A stretch of DNA of 64,000 nt. It comes from Progne subis subis. Taxonomy: Eukaryota > Chordata > Aves > Passeriformes > Hirundinidae. Below, piece by piece: positions 1 to 14,002 of this stretch. The number at the start of each line of letters is the position of its first letter. Position 1 is the first letter of the stretch. A program made the position numbers and the translations under genes. A model generated the notes under the pieces. It searched no databases. It was not told the origin of the DNA and saw only the letters and a list, made by a program, of their open reading frames with translations. The DNA lies in contig JAKJHU010000014.1 of assembly GCA_022316685.1 (NCBI GenBank), positions 3,095,001-3,159,000 of the forward strand, given 5' to 3'.

Positions 1-3000
1 TTCATTCACATCCTAAGGCAGTTCTCTGGAAACCCCAAGGTGTTCCTGCTAGTCCACATGTTAATCTTTCCCTGTGCCACCCCACAGCTGTCAGTGCCAG
101 TTCTTGCACAGACAAGTCAGTTGCTGTTGAGTTATGGGAAATTTTTCGTCTCTCATGCCTGGATAAACCCTTTTTTTTGAGTGGTCCCACCCACCATCAC
201 CCATGAGAAAAAGAAGAGACTGAAGCCAGGCATCAAAGACAGCCTGCAAGAAGAGAGTCATTCACTCTGAGGTGAATTTACTGAATATTAACAATTAGAC
301 TTTGTGTCCCAATAGGCCTTACCTGTGCTTCTGTCTGGTGATAGAATGTTCTTTTATGGCTTTGAAGAGCCAGGAAACAGGGAAAAGTGGTGTGTGGTGA
401 AGGATGGGAGAATAAATAAAGCAGCCTGTTAAATTTTTAATGTCAAGTGTAGCCTGACTGGAGGGTAGTCTGGCTTTCAGGTGCCTTAGTGCATGGAAGA
501 GTTTCCCAGGCAGAGTGGTAGAAGTAACTACTGTATTGAGATGATGCTCCTGTCTGATTCAGGAGATGATCCAGGGCAGTTCTCCAGTTCTGGTATTAAA
601 GGATAAAAGAACTGGACCAAGGACCCTTGTCTGCATCCAGAACAAGACAGAACACACACAGCAAGAACACAATTAAGCTAACTCACAAAATAAATGCATC
701 TGCAGTAGGAGAAGACAGTCACCACTTTGGGAACATTTAATGCTCTGGCAGCAGCAGCTCTGAATCGAGGAGCAGCAAAAGCAGCATCAAAGTGTGAATT
801 TGTGCCTTGTGACAGAACTTTTCTGCTCCCCAGCTGATGGGCATGGAGCAGGACAGAGGGACACAAATTGCTGCTCTTGTTGCAGCATCTCAGGAGCCCC
901 AGCTGTACTCAGACTAATCCAACCAGCAGGTGACCTTCCGTCTGGGGTTCCTCATTATGGCAAGGGGAAAATGGACAATGGGCAGCTGGTGCTAATGTGC
1001 TGACAAGAGTATAGGAAAACTGATGGTTAATGATGCTTCATTAGTGCTTCAGCTCTGTTTCTGACCCTGCTCCAAAATCTCCCCAGAGCTCAGAGCTGAG
1101 TTCTCCATCTAGATTTTAAGTTGAACGAGGGAGATATTAGAGTGGTCTTGCTGGATTCCCATGTCACAGGCATGTCTAGGACATTCCATATCCAAAGGAG
1201 GAGAATGGGGCTGCCAGTGATCACTGAAGCCATCACATGGAGGTGCAGACTGGCTGTGTGTGGAACAGTGACACATTGGGTATATTATCTAAGGCAATAT
1301 TTCCTCATAAAAGTTATCCTTGGCAATTGTTAATTCACTCTTTCCTGTATGTACAGGAGAAAGAGAAGCATTCAGAAAGGCTGAGGTATCTGTATCTCCT
1401 TGCTACATAACAATGTGTCTACACTTCAGAATTAAATATTCCAATGTAACCTCTCAATATTCCAGGTTTTCATCTCATGATGTTTTTCTCTCCAGCAGTG
1501 ACTTTCTCTGTTTTGAAAAAGCTTTCAAGCCTTGCCATTTAATTATGCCCTTCACCCCTAGACTTCCACTTTCCCAAGAGCTACCTTCCTATTCCACCCA
1601 GTATGTCTGTAGATTTTATAGCCTTTATAGCCTTTATTCTTCATGACCTTTTAACCTTTAACTTCCTTCTCCAATGTTCTTTTATTTTTTTTTCCAAGTG
1701 CCTCTTTCTATACATTACTATCCCAGCAACAACTCATTTCACTCACCTTGGCCCCACTGTGTTAATCTCAATTATTCTGATTTAGTTGGCTGAAACAGCA
1801 AATTTGAAGAAATTCCCATGTCCTCAGATCAGCTACAGAGGAGGGAGCTACTGCCTGTCACTGAAAGCAAGAGACTCACAACTTCTCTTCTTTGGTGACC
1901 TTTTGGTTGCCCTGGAGCAGTCTGGCCTCAGTTTCCTTCCTCTGAACAAGAGAAGCGCTGGTGCCACCACTGTACCAGGCAGAGGACACTTTCAGACATC
2001 CCCAGGTGGCAGAGCACGCAGTGAAGAGCCAGCCCTTGCTACCATCCCCAAGTTTTGGTGCTGGTGAGTTTGCAATCCAAGCACGAGGCAATGCCTCTCT
2101 TGGCACGCTGCAGTCATGAGGATCAACGTTTGTGAGGAGCAGCTGAACATAATTGTCCACTTTGCCTGTCAGGATTCTGCAAACATTTTTAGCTTTCTGT
2201 GCTGAATTTGAATTTACGTAGCAAGTGACACATCGGACAAGCACTATATTCATCATCTCAGCTGCTCCCTGGCCTCAGAGAAGGGCACAATCTGCCTATA
2301 AAATGGGGTTGGCTCTGGGAGGGGGTGTAGCAGTGGCAAGTGCAGGGTCACCTCCCTGCAATTTGCTTCTGTCCAGCTGAAGCAAGAGAGTTTTATAGGG
2401 AGATCTGCTCTACCAAAGACCAGGCAGTATTACAATGATGGAGAAGATCCTGGGGGTGAGGAGGAAGGCAGTGAAAGTGCTGCACTACCTCACTTGATGC
2501 TCTCCTTTAAATCTTAACACAGGCCTCTGCAATTGCAGAGGGATAGATTCACCTTGGGCTCTGCACTGCACCACAGGAGCTGTGCAGCCCTGGGCCAGGC
2601 TGGCTGGATAAGGGCATGTGGGTGGCAGTGAAGAGGCTCTGTGGCTCTTGGCTGTGCCCTGATAAACCCAGTGGGAAATAGAGATGAGTGACAGAAAGGA
2701 GATGGAGTGGAGGCACACTGCTCCATGTTGAGGTCAGTCTCTTTCATGGGCATCAGGAGGGAATGACCTTCCCAGATGAGTTTCTGTGGGTACTTACTTG
2801 ACCACATCTTAAAGGATGCTGTTTTGGATACTAATAAATCTATTTTTAAGAGTAATTTTTTGCACAGTGGGAGCTGAATGCCTCTGACTATGCTGAAGTG
2901 AAGTGGCTTCAGACTTGACTCCTGTGTCCTTTCACCACTGCCATTTGAGGGACCTGGGATTACACCCTAGAGTGTGAAGCAACTGGGTGTAGGCAGCGCT

Positions 3001-5082
3001 GTTTTAGAGGTGATGAACTGAGGCACAGAGGCTGCTGAGACTTGGCCAAAGGATCCCGGGAAGGCTATACTGGTTGTAGTTGAAAAAACAACTTAAAAAA
3101 ATGGTGGACAATCACCTTCCACGCAGTGAGGAGGGAGGAGAGCCAAGACATGTACTGGTGCCTGTGTCAGAGAGCAAAGACAGAGCTTTGCTTTTTGGTT
3201 GTGCCAAGTCCCAGTCCATGAGGACATCTCTTCCAGCTTTGTGCAATGGTGCCTCGGCTTTACACCCCTCCAGAGAAGCTGATCTGAGAAGGACATGGCT
3301 TTTAAATGTCCCTGAAGAGAGGGACTTCAGCACTGAAATACTGACGGTGTCTTTGAGGGTAGGAGCGCAGGGTGATGTGCTGCTGGGGACAGAGAGGACA
3401 CCAGCAGCTTTTAGGGAAACCACAAAGGAGAAGCATATTGCATGAGTGGTGTGGCTGGGGAGGGAGGTGAGGGCAGAGGAGGATAAAGAGATGCAAAGCA
3501 GCACCCAGAGGAAAAGCACAAACAGGCAGGGCAGATACTGGCAGGAGTGGCTTTTCTGTCACCTAATTCCTTGAGCAGGTCAATCATCTTTTATCTCCTT
3601 TGAGTCAGTCCTTGGTGCCATGGAGAGCACCAGCCGGAACAAAGCAAAGCAGAGGAGAGCTAAAACTACTGCCCAGAGGGAAGTGAATGCTCTGGCACTA
3701 TTTATTTTTGAGTCTGCATTTGGATTAGCTGTAAAGAGCTATGTGGATAAGCAAGCAGGCAATTACAGCAGGGACGTGCTGCTCACGAATGGAAACAGCT
3801 CCAATCTGCTCAGGACATATTGAAATTCTAATTCAGTTAGATTCCTTTAGTTACAGCGCTCATCACAGACACTAAAAGAGATGGGATTAGAAAATAAATA
3901 CAACTCTTCTGTTGCCTTTGGTCTGTCTTCTGCGCTCCCCTTTCCCTCCTCCCCTCCCCAGTTTTAGCTGTTGTTTGACTTCATTTTCTGTGGTAAAGTA
4001 CAGCAGTCTGCTCTTAGTCTTCTTGTTAATTTTTATGAGCATCTAGCAGAGCACAGCTGGCTAGATGTGTGCTGCTGAGGGGCGGACAGTGAGCACCAGC
4101 ACAGAGCCACTGCTGCAGCTTCTCACCAAAGACCAGCACCCAGAGACATCTGCAAACATACAGGTGTGACACAGAGACTCAGAGCAGAGCAAGGACAGGG
4201 ATTTGCAGAAGCTCTTCCCTGGCGTCATCCCTGGTCCAGACAAGAGCTCCAGCCTGCACTGCTCACCCGGTAAGCAGGTTGGATCTCTGCTTTGGGTGTT
4301 GGTGTAAAGATCCTCCACCATTGCAGGCAACCACTTTTGCACTGTGTTTGTGCAGGCAAATTCCTAAAAGATCTGATTCAAAGAAGTGACCAGGAAAGAG
4401 GACTGGACTGCTGGATTGGCCTTGTCAATGTGACTTGGAAATTCAAGAAAGTCACTTAACTGTGTGCTGCTGGTTTAACTGCTCTGTCTGTCAGTGAAAA
4501 ATGTGGCATCAAATCTGCTGATATGCAAGGAACAGATAATTGAGACTAAAAGTCAGGGACTGCTGGATTGGAGGAACAGGAGGAGGTTGACTCTGTTTCT
4601 TCAGCTGACTGGCAGTTGTGTTCCATCACATGTGGTCTCTTGGACTGCTGGAGGACCTCTGAAACCAGGGGAATATCTCTAGGTAGGTTGTGAATAGTTC
4701 TGACACATCAGATTAGAAACCTGGTTGTGGCAGACACTGGGTAGAAAGTGCTTGTCTCCCTACTTATCTCCCTTGAAACTAAGGAAAAGACTTAACGTAG
4801 AAAAACAGTTTAGTACCCAATATTACTGATACTGAGTCATGGAGCTGTGAAATAAGCAACTCTCTGGTAAAAACAAACACCCAGCTTGGTTCTCATGAGC
4901 ATCTTTCCTCTTTGTCTTATTACAAAAGGGTAAAATTGGCATCATAAGCACTCTGCAGTGGCTTGTCATCCTTTCAGAACACAAACTTCACCATCTGTAG
5001 CCCTCTTAGTTGAATATGATAAATTGCTCAGATTCACGAAACAAAATTTTGTGCCCAAGTGCTGTAGAAAAGCTCCAGACAA
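1..5082. other. Unique non-coding DNA, no gene recognised
   Basis: I find no exon, RNA gene or recognisable transposon here. Open frames on both strands stay below about 135 codons, overlap one another in different frames, and resemble no family I know. Small details are a T8 run near 171 and a perfect 9-bp tandem pair (ATAGCCTTT twice) at 1618-1635. A donor-like GCTG|GTGAGT lies at about 2063 on +, and another (CACAG|GTAAGG) on - near 326. Neither has a convincing partner exon. Best read as intergenic or intronic sequence. Confidence 0.6.
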
Positions 5083-5130
5083 GTTTTTTTTGTTTTGTTT
5101 TGGGTTTTTTTTTGGTTTTTTTTTTTTTTC
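5083..5130. repeat. T-rich low-complexity tract
   Basis: A run of T-blocks interrupted by single or paired G (T8, T4, T4, GGG, T9, GG, T15 or so, then CCC). On + it resembles a polypyrimidine tract, but no AG acceptor follows within a usable distance. On - it is an A-rich tract. It could be the decayed poly(A) of an antisense retrocopy, but no recognisable body adjoins it. Confidence 0.8.
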
Positions 5131-8100
5131 CCTGCATATATTTCGCATAGTTTTCACTGAATTTACAATTTTTATGTCCTTATTTTTAAAAATGTAATTC
5201 TGTAGGTGCAGCTGCTTTTTGGCTCTTGAGTCTAAGTCATGTGAAACACAGCCACAAGTCTGTGGGCTTTTGAACTCACACACGTGTCCTCTGGACAGGT
5301 CGTTTGCTTTGCCTGATTGCTTTTTGCTGACTTAGTGGTGAGGAGCTGTTGTTTTAACAATGAGCTCAACATTAAGATGGTAATTGAATGGAAGGGAGTT
5401 CTCTTCATTGAGTTCTGCTATTCACAGCAAAACAGAAGAGCTCTTGGGAATAATGCAGAAATAATATTTCTATTGACCTCTAAACACAGCTAATGTTTAC
5501 CAGTTGGGGACCTGTGCTCAGAAATGACCAGATGACTTCTGCAATAGTCTGTGGAGTGATGGTTAGGAAGTCCAAGCCACATATTAGGAAAAGAAGCCAA
5601 CTGTCTGATTAGAAGAACAATGCCAAACCCTAATTCCTCCTGGGCAGCTACATGCCCCATTTCCAGTGCAAGGAGAAGGAAGCCTTTCTAGTGGAGTCAT
5701 TCGTGGTTAGGACACCATGAAATCCAGCCTGATGGGCAAGGCAAGGGAGAAAGTTGTAAACTAAGGGGGTCCCATGAAGGCAGAGTGTTAGAAACACAGG
5801 GACCACAGCCTAAAAGAGAGCAGTGATGTGACTGCACGAGAGAGAGCAGGAACAGCAGCTTATTGCAGCAAGGTAGCAATGAAATGCACCAGGCAGCTGG
5901 TTTGAGGTGGGTGGGAAATCTGCTGGGGGCAGGAGTCGATTGCTGAGATGAGGCTGATGCTCTGGGCTCAGCCCAGGCCTCACCAGCCACGAGGTCAAAA
6001 ACCAGTGTAAACTCTAAAGCACCTGCTCTGCAGATGAGTTCAGTGCCTGATGTGCTGGATTATACAGACGCAGATTCAGCCTCTCTGGGAAACAATAGCT
6101 GGGGAGTTCACAAATCTCTTTACAGATGTGTTCTTGTAATATAATTTTTAGCTTAAAATCGATTTTTCTTGAGAGTCGGGAAACAAAGGTAGGGAGAAAG
6201 AACAAAAGCAAAGTCTATCTAAGATAGAGCACTGTGCATATGCCTTCAATGCAGTTGTGAACCAAAAAAGTGGAAAAAAATCTCTGCTGTTCTCTGAGGG
6301 CAGTGGAGCATGCTGAACAGTGAAAGGGCCAAGTCCATGAAACAAAAACCTCGTGATTTTTGGTCTTATAACTGGTCCAGAAATGAAAGCAATGGCAAGA
6401 GCAGTCACAGATGCTTCCATTCCTCATATGACAATAATCTATATTAATTACTGCAAGCATCCAGCTCCGAACAATGTCGCTGCAGTGCTATTACTGTTGA
6501 AAAGTATTGAGTTTCCAAGAAGGTGAATGTCTTTTTCTCTCCCTAATCGTGATTACTTGGCTTAGTACTTGGGCCAAGCTTCTATTTAACCAAGATAAAT
6601 GGATATTTCCAAAACAAGAAAGTTAACACTGTGCATCACATTATTACTCTCCTCACAGATTTCTTGCCTCTTGTGCCATTTTACTCAGCTGCTAAACACA
6701 AATAACAATAAGAACAGGAAAGAGGAACTATGCAGGATCTTATATTATTAAAGGTAGAATAATAAATAAATCTGTTTTTTATCATTACTTTGTCCTATTC
6801 TGTGACAGCATTTTCCCTTGATCAGTGGAACATAACAGCAGTATTTTGTCCTATAATTTCTCTTCTGTGAAACATGAACATCCACACCACATTTTTGCAG
6901 ACACCACCAGCCTATCTGACTAATATTTTGTTGTTTCCTCTTTGGAATTCTTATTTATCATTGAAGTTGATGTGCCAGCACTGTAGGTTAACATTCAGAA
7001 GAGCAGATGGGGAATTAGAGACAAAACTTCTGTCAGTGATAACGGGACTTCCATGCTTCATTTCCCCCAGGGCACAGTGAGTGTTTTCCTTTTCAACCCT
7101 GCTGGGCAAAACTGCCTTAAAGAATTGGTGGCAGCAAAGCTGTGAGCTGGCAACACGCTAAAATTGTCAGAATGCAGGGATGGATTTTGGGTTGCTGGGC
7201 TATTTGTGAGAAGTTATATTGTAATAGTTCCATCTCTGTACTGCAGTTCCAGTGCAAGATACCCAGAGAGAATTCACTTTCTGGGAGAGTCAGTGAGAGG
7301 TCTGGCACTGAACAACTTCTCCTCCACAAGTGGGTTCACCTGAAAACGTCTGGCTGTGCTGACCATGGCAGGCTGCAGATCCAGGAAACGTCCTAATTCA
7401 GGTCTCCAAACTCTCCAAATCTCACCATTTTGGCATCATCCCGATCCCAAGTGCTGCTGGGGGGAGCATCGAGGCTGTGGATGGGAGCTCAGTGAGGGTG
7501 GGTTTCTTCCTTCCCACCTCCCTCAGCTTTGCACAGGGGCAGTGTCCAGGACAGGCCACATGTCCTTGTGTGTGGGTGTGTGAGGTCCACACGTGTTGAA
7601 CCTTCCTTCAGGGAAAAGGCTCTCACTTTTCTCCAGCAGCTCTGTGCACCATCCCCTTTCCCAGGCTGAAGGGATGCTCGTTTGTGTGCTGGGGACCAGC
7701 ACTCAGAGTATGAGCGACCTCCCAAATTGGAAGTGGTTCGTGTGCTGCTCAGAATTCCTCACCACCAAGGAGTCACAGCCAGAGGAACATCCAACCTCTG
7801 TCCTGGGGACACTCCCCAGCTGAAGAGCCCTGTGGCACCTCCCTGGGATCAATCACCCCCACATCCTGCTTTGCTTTGCTGAATGTCGGGAACCATCGGG
7901 ATCAAGGCAGAAATCACTGCCCTACCACACCAAATGTCACAGGGGAAATTAAAACCAGATTCTGACTGCTAAAATGTGCACTGAAGACACATAAGAGACC
8001 TGCCCAAAGAGCAGAAGCTTGCCCCTATCCTCTGGTGCCACACAGACGGGATTTGTTCAAATAATTGCCACAGATTCAGCCAGCACCACCTCACCTTCCC

Positions 8101-11100
8101 TGGCTTTTGTCTCTAAGGTGTCCATCATTTGGCCAGACTCCACTCACCTTCTTCCAAACAACAAAAGGTTTTTACTAATCATTTGGTATTGTCATTAAAG
8201 AAACAAGGAAATAGATGCTGAAAATTAGAACATATGTGTTATGTGTATATTCTCTGCTCTTTAGGACAGTTTAAGATTTACGTGTTATTTTTCACCCAAA
8301 GTGATGTTTCTATTGAAGTTTCAATATGAAGTTTCTCTTCTTCCTGCCTCCATCTCCTTTAAGAATCTCTGAGTCTCAGTAATCATGTGAATTAAATTTG
8401 AATCAAAATGCAGAAAAGCTGTGTTGTCACATTCACCTTGAAATCCTGAAGACCATTTCAATTATAAAGGTGCTTTACAGCAGAGCTTGTGACTGAGGAC
8501 GCTGCTAAGGGAAGTATAACCAAAAAAATGTTTTTCATATGGAGAGGTTCTCAGGGTACTACCTTGTTCCTAAAAGCTGGTGTTTGAATTCTTCAAACTG
8601 TTTGGATCATTTAAGCAGACATCCTGTAGGGTAACTTGTGAGGGTGTCAGCTAATGCCCTGCTCATGTCTTGAGCTGTCCCTGTTGTAAAGTGTGTGCCT
8701 TTCTGTCTAATACGGTGTAGTAAGTAAATAAAAGCTGGTAGTCTGCCTCCTAATGTGTTCAGAGGGCTTTTATCCCTTACTGATTTCACAGCAGTAATTC
8801 AATTAGAGAAAATATCATCAGGAACTGCGTTTTTATTGTATAAGGTGAGAATTTTAACTTTCACTCATACTTCCACTAGAACTGCTTTTTAAAAATTCAT
8901 CTTTTTAAGCTGCAGTACAAACGAAGTCCGTCACTTCAATTGTCTTTGATATGTACTCAGAAGAGACTGGGTACTTGATTTTCTTCTTATTTACACCTGT
9001 GAGGTCAGCAGCTGAATGCAGAAGCAAGAAAAGGGCCAGAGCAATGCCACAGAGCCTGTCAGTACCGTGGCAAAGGCTTTTCTTCAGTTTGCAGTGGTCC
9101 CTTGGGAAATCCTGACAGCTGTACTTATGCTGGATGTAATTGAAGAAATACGCTCCTTAAGCAGGCAGGAGGTTCAGTATTCAAACATAATGCCTGTTGA
9201 AAAAATGCTTGAAAGCTGATTTTTGACCTTCACACAAGGCAAAAAACAGATTTATTTTTTTTTCCCAGTATCTGTACAGATTAAAAAAAAAAGGATGTGG
9301 AACATTTTGTCCAATAGTAGCTTTTTAAATTTCTTCATAGCGTTTGTATTTATTTTTACATTTTGCCACAATGGAAATTCAATCAAAGTCAAGGATTTTA
9401 TCACCTTTCCATTCGACTGCCTGAGTCAGATGCTTAAAATGTAACACCAGCAGCCCTGTGAGTAGTCGATTAAAAAAATCAACCTTTTGCACTATAGCTC
9501 AGGGAAGTGCCTTTTTGTTTTCTCTGTAGCCTGGTGGAGTCATTTACTATCAGAACACGATTTCACCCATGATGGTCTGCTATTGGCACGTTACAGGGGC
9601 TGGAAATTGTTGCTGCTGGAGTGTTTCAGTCACTAGAGTGCTCCCCAGTCAGACCAGTTTGCTGGTGCAAAGTTCTGGGTTTGCAGCAGGAGTTCTGCTA
9701 TCAAACACATTTGCTGACTGGGAAGCAGCAACTTGCTTCCTCTCATTCACTGCAGAGAAAAGCAAAGTTTATTTAATCTGGAAAGCAGAAAGCGAGAGTG
9801 GAACAAAAATGACTGTCGCTCTGCACCTTCCCATCTTTCCTTTATGCCCCCAGGAACTTTGCATTTTTTTGTCTATCACCACTTCCAAAGCTCTCCCTTT
9901 CATCGCCCCAGCTGGTGCAACAGTGCTTTTGGCAGCCAGGTGCTCCTGAGGCTCTGCTGTCCCAGGCTTGCTCTGATGTGACAGAGGATGCTCACTCAGC
10001 CCATTGCCACTGCCAGTCCCCCGAGAGGACACCAACACTGGCAGTGGGAGAGGAGGGGCTGGCCAGGAGACAGCACATCCAGTTCTGTCCTGCAGATTTT
10101 GATGCACAGAATAAATTCCTTGGGGTTACGGGTCACTGAGCAAAGATATCCATGTGTGGGCTCCTATTCCACGTACCCTGCTGTAAATACAAACCAGCTG
10201 GCTGAGCTGGAAGGTCAGGTTAGCTCCAGCAGTGCCCTGAGCCCCCTTTCCCCTCGTCTTTGAAAGGGCACCCCCCAAGTGTTAGCTTGGCAGTACTTGG
10301 AAGAGTGTCAGCAGTTGCAATAAGGAACCGATACTATTTCCCAAGTGTCTGTATTTTCACTTCTATGGAAAACATTTAGCTGATCTAGGACCACTTAATT
10401 TGGGAGATGCAACTCAATCCCAGCAGAAAGCAGCACTTGGAAGACCACCCTTGGATTTCGGCAGATCAGATCCCCCGCAGTTAAACTAAATGTCATCACA
10501 CTGAACACAGCTGCTGACTCCAGGTTTGCTAATTTGTAAAACAACGTGAAGAAGATGCTGCAGTTCTGAGCAGGACAGCTGAATTATAGGTGCTTAAGCA
10601 GCACTGTAGGGATATGAATTCTGTTTATTGCACAAACCTGCCTCTATAATTAATAGAAATTGTACCATTCCCTTGCTCTGTTTTCATTAATTCAGACTGA
10701 TAGCTTCAGAAGACCAGGAAACACATTTTGGAAGAGCAAGAGAGAACTAGAGGACTTTCTCAACTTTTCAGCATCACTCCAGATCTCCTTCAATGAGTAA
10801 GGAGCAAAATTACTAGCAATGCTCTGGATGTGACAAACCATCTGTCACCATAATTGTAGCCTTGTTTTGCTTTTCCCTGCTCCTGGGAGGAAAGATCCAA
10901 ACTTCCCTGGCTACCTGTCTAAACTGAACATTATGAAATGTACTTTAAACCCTCAAGAAACAGCCACACTCAGTCCAAAACCTTCTTAAACTCAACTGCT
11001 TTCTGCGACCAGTGCCAGCACATCCCAATAAAACCAAGCTGTAGCGTTTACCTATCAAGCTGCAAATGCACTGAATAGCCCTGGCTCCTTTAGTGGGAGT

Positions 11101-12659
11101 TTTATAGGTCTCTTTCCCCTCTCTTAGGAAGTGTAAACGTACCAAGGCTTAACATTATGCTTTATTTATCTCAGTGGTGTCGTGTGTTATCGTTCCCACA
11201 GAAGCACTGGTGATTCTTTATCGTAGTAGAGAGGCGAGCACGGCGTGAACCAGAGCTGCTGCAGGAGCTGGCTTAGCCATGGCCAGCAACATCTGGAACA
11301 GAGCACAGGCCTCAGTTTGGGTGCTCTTTCATTATTTTGGATGCTCTGGAGACTGGAAGCAAAGTGTGCCCAGAAATGCGCTTGAAAATCAGACAGCTAC
11401 ACAAGGGGCAGTGGCCTTCCCCTCTCGTGGTGGAAAGCTTTGGCCCCAGCCCTTTCCCTCTCAGGGTGAGACACACAGGAATGTGTCCAAGATGATTTAC
11501 TTTCCTCATGATTCATTGAAAATAATATTAATCCTCATAGCTTTCTAACATAAAGCACGTAGTGACCACTGAACTGCTCTGACTAAGAAGAGGCCTTTAT
11601 TGATGTGAATCTGTTGCCAAATATGATTGGATTTCATTACATATATTGACATGGTGTCAGTGACAATTTCCATTCTCTCTATTATTTCTATAAATAAAGT
11701 CATCTGCCATAATTAGAAAACATGAACGTGCTAAGACCTCTATTAATTCTTCTCCATATTAATCTAAAAGCTGGGCAGATGTTTATTAATACCTTGTTAC
11801 GCTACGTTCATCATCTGTTACCAAGAATAGAAAGACTGAGACCTGATCTCATGCTGAAGGTTAAGCAAGAGCAGATCTGGCCAGTTCTTGGCTTCTGATT
11901 GATATTTTGACAGTGTCTTGTTTTTTCATCAAAATGTTTTTTAAATTTTGATTCTCCCTTGTTTTTTCTTTCCCTAAGTGTCCTTTGGACCATGTATGGA
12001 ACGGCTTGGTGGCTGGGGCGAGCCAACCTGAGATGAGCCAGTGCTGGCTCACATCTGATGTTCCCAGTAAGAGTGCACAAGAGTAAGAGTCTGTTCTACT
12101 GCTCTGGGACTGCAATGACTATTTTCTGATTTAAGGAAAAGTTTAACTCGTTCTGGCAAAACCTGATGAACTTCTCAACTTTCCCAGGCTAAACAATTTT
12201 TTATCCTCTGGTAATTATTGTAGATTTTACGAACTCTTAACACTAAAGTGGATAAGATGAAAAGATAAGTCTTGTGACCTTTTTTCTAGAGAAAACCACA
12301 CTGTTGCCATTCCTCATTCAAAACCAAGCAAAGCAGGGCTGTTCACAGCTGGGATTCACTTTATAGGGTAAGATGTAATGCACAGAACAGGATGAGACAA
12401 CACTCGGTCTGAAGCTGCCTGTCTATTTTTGTCTGGGCCACACCTGAAATGAAACTAGAGCATGTTGTGAGTTATTCAGGGATGAAGATGGCCTTTCTTT
12501 ACTGCTGTACCCAGCACAGTCCAGATGGAACTCCTGGAATTCATAAGGCCTTGAAGAGGAACTGAAATAATTTCAAGATTTCGTGATAAGCATGACCCAA
12601 ACCGTACCATACAGTCATCAGCAGGAATCCTGAACAGGTAAATTGGTAAAGATTGGTGG
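5131..12659. other. Unique non-coding DNA, no gene recognised
   Basis: About 7.5 kb without a recognisable gene or repeat. It contains short A and T runs (for example T8-T9 near 9256 and A10 near 9283). The longest frame of note is on +, from 9530 to 9949. It opens immediately after a good acceptor-like sequence and is discussed among the findings. Everything else consists of short overlapping frames without motif content. Confidence 0.55.
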
Positions 12660-12739
12660 CCCATCCCATCCCATCCCATCCCATCCCATCCCATCCCATC
12701 CCATCCCATCCCATCCCATCCCATCCCATCCCATCCCAT
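12660..12739. repeat. (CCCAT)16 pentanucleotide microsatellite
   Basis: Sixteen perfect head-to-tail copies of CCCAT (80 bp, GGGAT on the - strand), bounded by GGTGG upstream and TCCTTGG downstream. There are no interruptions, which points to recent expansion and likely length polymorphism. All three - strand frames stay open through the array and give repetitive Met-Gly-Trp-Asp peptides. That is a by-product of a 5-bp unit lacking stops, not evidence of a gene. The GGG runs on - are spaced by only 2 nt and could form G-quadruplex structure. Confidence 0.97.
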
Positions 12740-14002
12740 TCCTTGGCAGCTTCAGAGACAACCAAAGTAGATAAAAATGGCTCAGCAAAACAGAAACAGA
12801 TTCCATGTCAAAACTTCTCTTGAACTCAAAAAAAGAACATGGGTACAAAATCAGACCTTGTTTGGCACAAAGCCATTTTAGGTTCATATATATTAAAAGT
12901 AATTAAAAAAAAATGTAGTGTTGCTTCCACCACTTCCTAGCCCTTGTCCACCTCCTTTGCTCTGGATCCTGCTTATCTCTTCTCTTGTCTACCACCTTGA
13001 AATTGCCACTTTTTGCACTCTTTTTCCTTTTCTTGGAATTGTGTTTGAAGAAATGCACATAAAGAGCTATTCTTTGGGTCAGCATTTCAATTAGTTTTAA
13101 GTCCTACATTTCTATTTCCTAAGTCTGTACTTATTTAGTATTTGCATTGAATCTTTGCCAGAAAATTTGCATTGATTCTGATAACTCTGTGGAGTGCTTA
13201 TCTGTTCAAACAGATCAGTAGCTTTTGGACTGCACTTTTTGAGGCAATAAACTTAGAGACTTGCTTTGAATTTGAAAGACTCTGTGCTGCATTTACTAAT
13301 ACAGAAAGCTATTACAGATGCCGGATCCACAAAACTACTTTCATCCTAAAGGAAGTAGATTTTCTACCTGTTCTTCCTGGTCATTTTTATTTAAACAGTT
13401 GCAAATCTTACACCTCCTTTTTTCATTACAGTCACCCTGAGTTCATCAGGGGAAAGAACATCACTGATGTCATGGTGACATTCTTTCCAGAGTTGACAGG
13501 TTTGGGTTGATTGCTGGCCCCAGCAGGCCTGAGTGTGTGGATCATCCGAGGGACTAATCTAGAGAGGATCTAACAGGAATCAATCTCCTACCTCAAAAGA
13601 GAAATACTCCCTTCCCTTAAAATGTGGTAAAACAAACCTGACTGTAATCTGGTCTGAATTAAAATCAGGAGCACACTAAAGCTTTAATTTCTCTTTCTAG
13701 TTTATTCAAGTAACTCTTTGCACTGCCTCCCTCCAAGCCAATTTTGGGCTAAGGGAAAAAACACAGTTCCCCAAAGTCTCTGTGGGAGGGCACCAGGAAT
13801 GCAGCAAGATAATAGTGCAGCAAGATAAGGGGGATTAAGATTACTTCTGGTCTTTTTTAAGACATAAGAGGTGAAAAAGTTAATGGAACACTCAGCCAAG
13901 AGACATTGCTGAGACCTGCAAAAAGTGATAAACCAAACTGGGTGAAATATCAGTGAGTGGCTAAAGTTTTCCATGTACATCACAGCCTGCTGAATTCCAC
14001 AC
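12740..14002. other. Unique non-coding DNA between microsatellite and CR1
   Basis: AT-rich sequence without recognisable coding content. The longest frame on + (13172-13510, 112 codons) has no motif I can name. A short A9 run lies near 12905. The last hundred or so bases before 14003 could be a very diverged 5' extension of the CR1 copy, but I cannot align them with confidence. Confidence 0.55.

Noticed and set aside
12476..12887. Repetitive Met-Gly-Trp-Asp proteins on -
   Set aside because: They are simple translations of the (CCCAT)16 microsatellite, whose unit contains no stop in any - frame.
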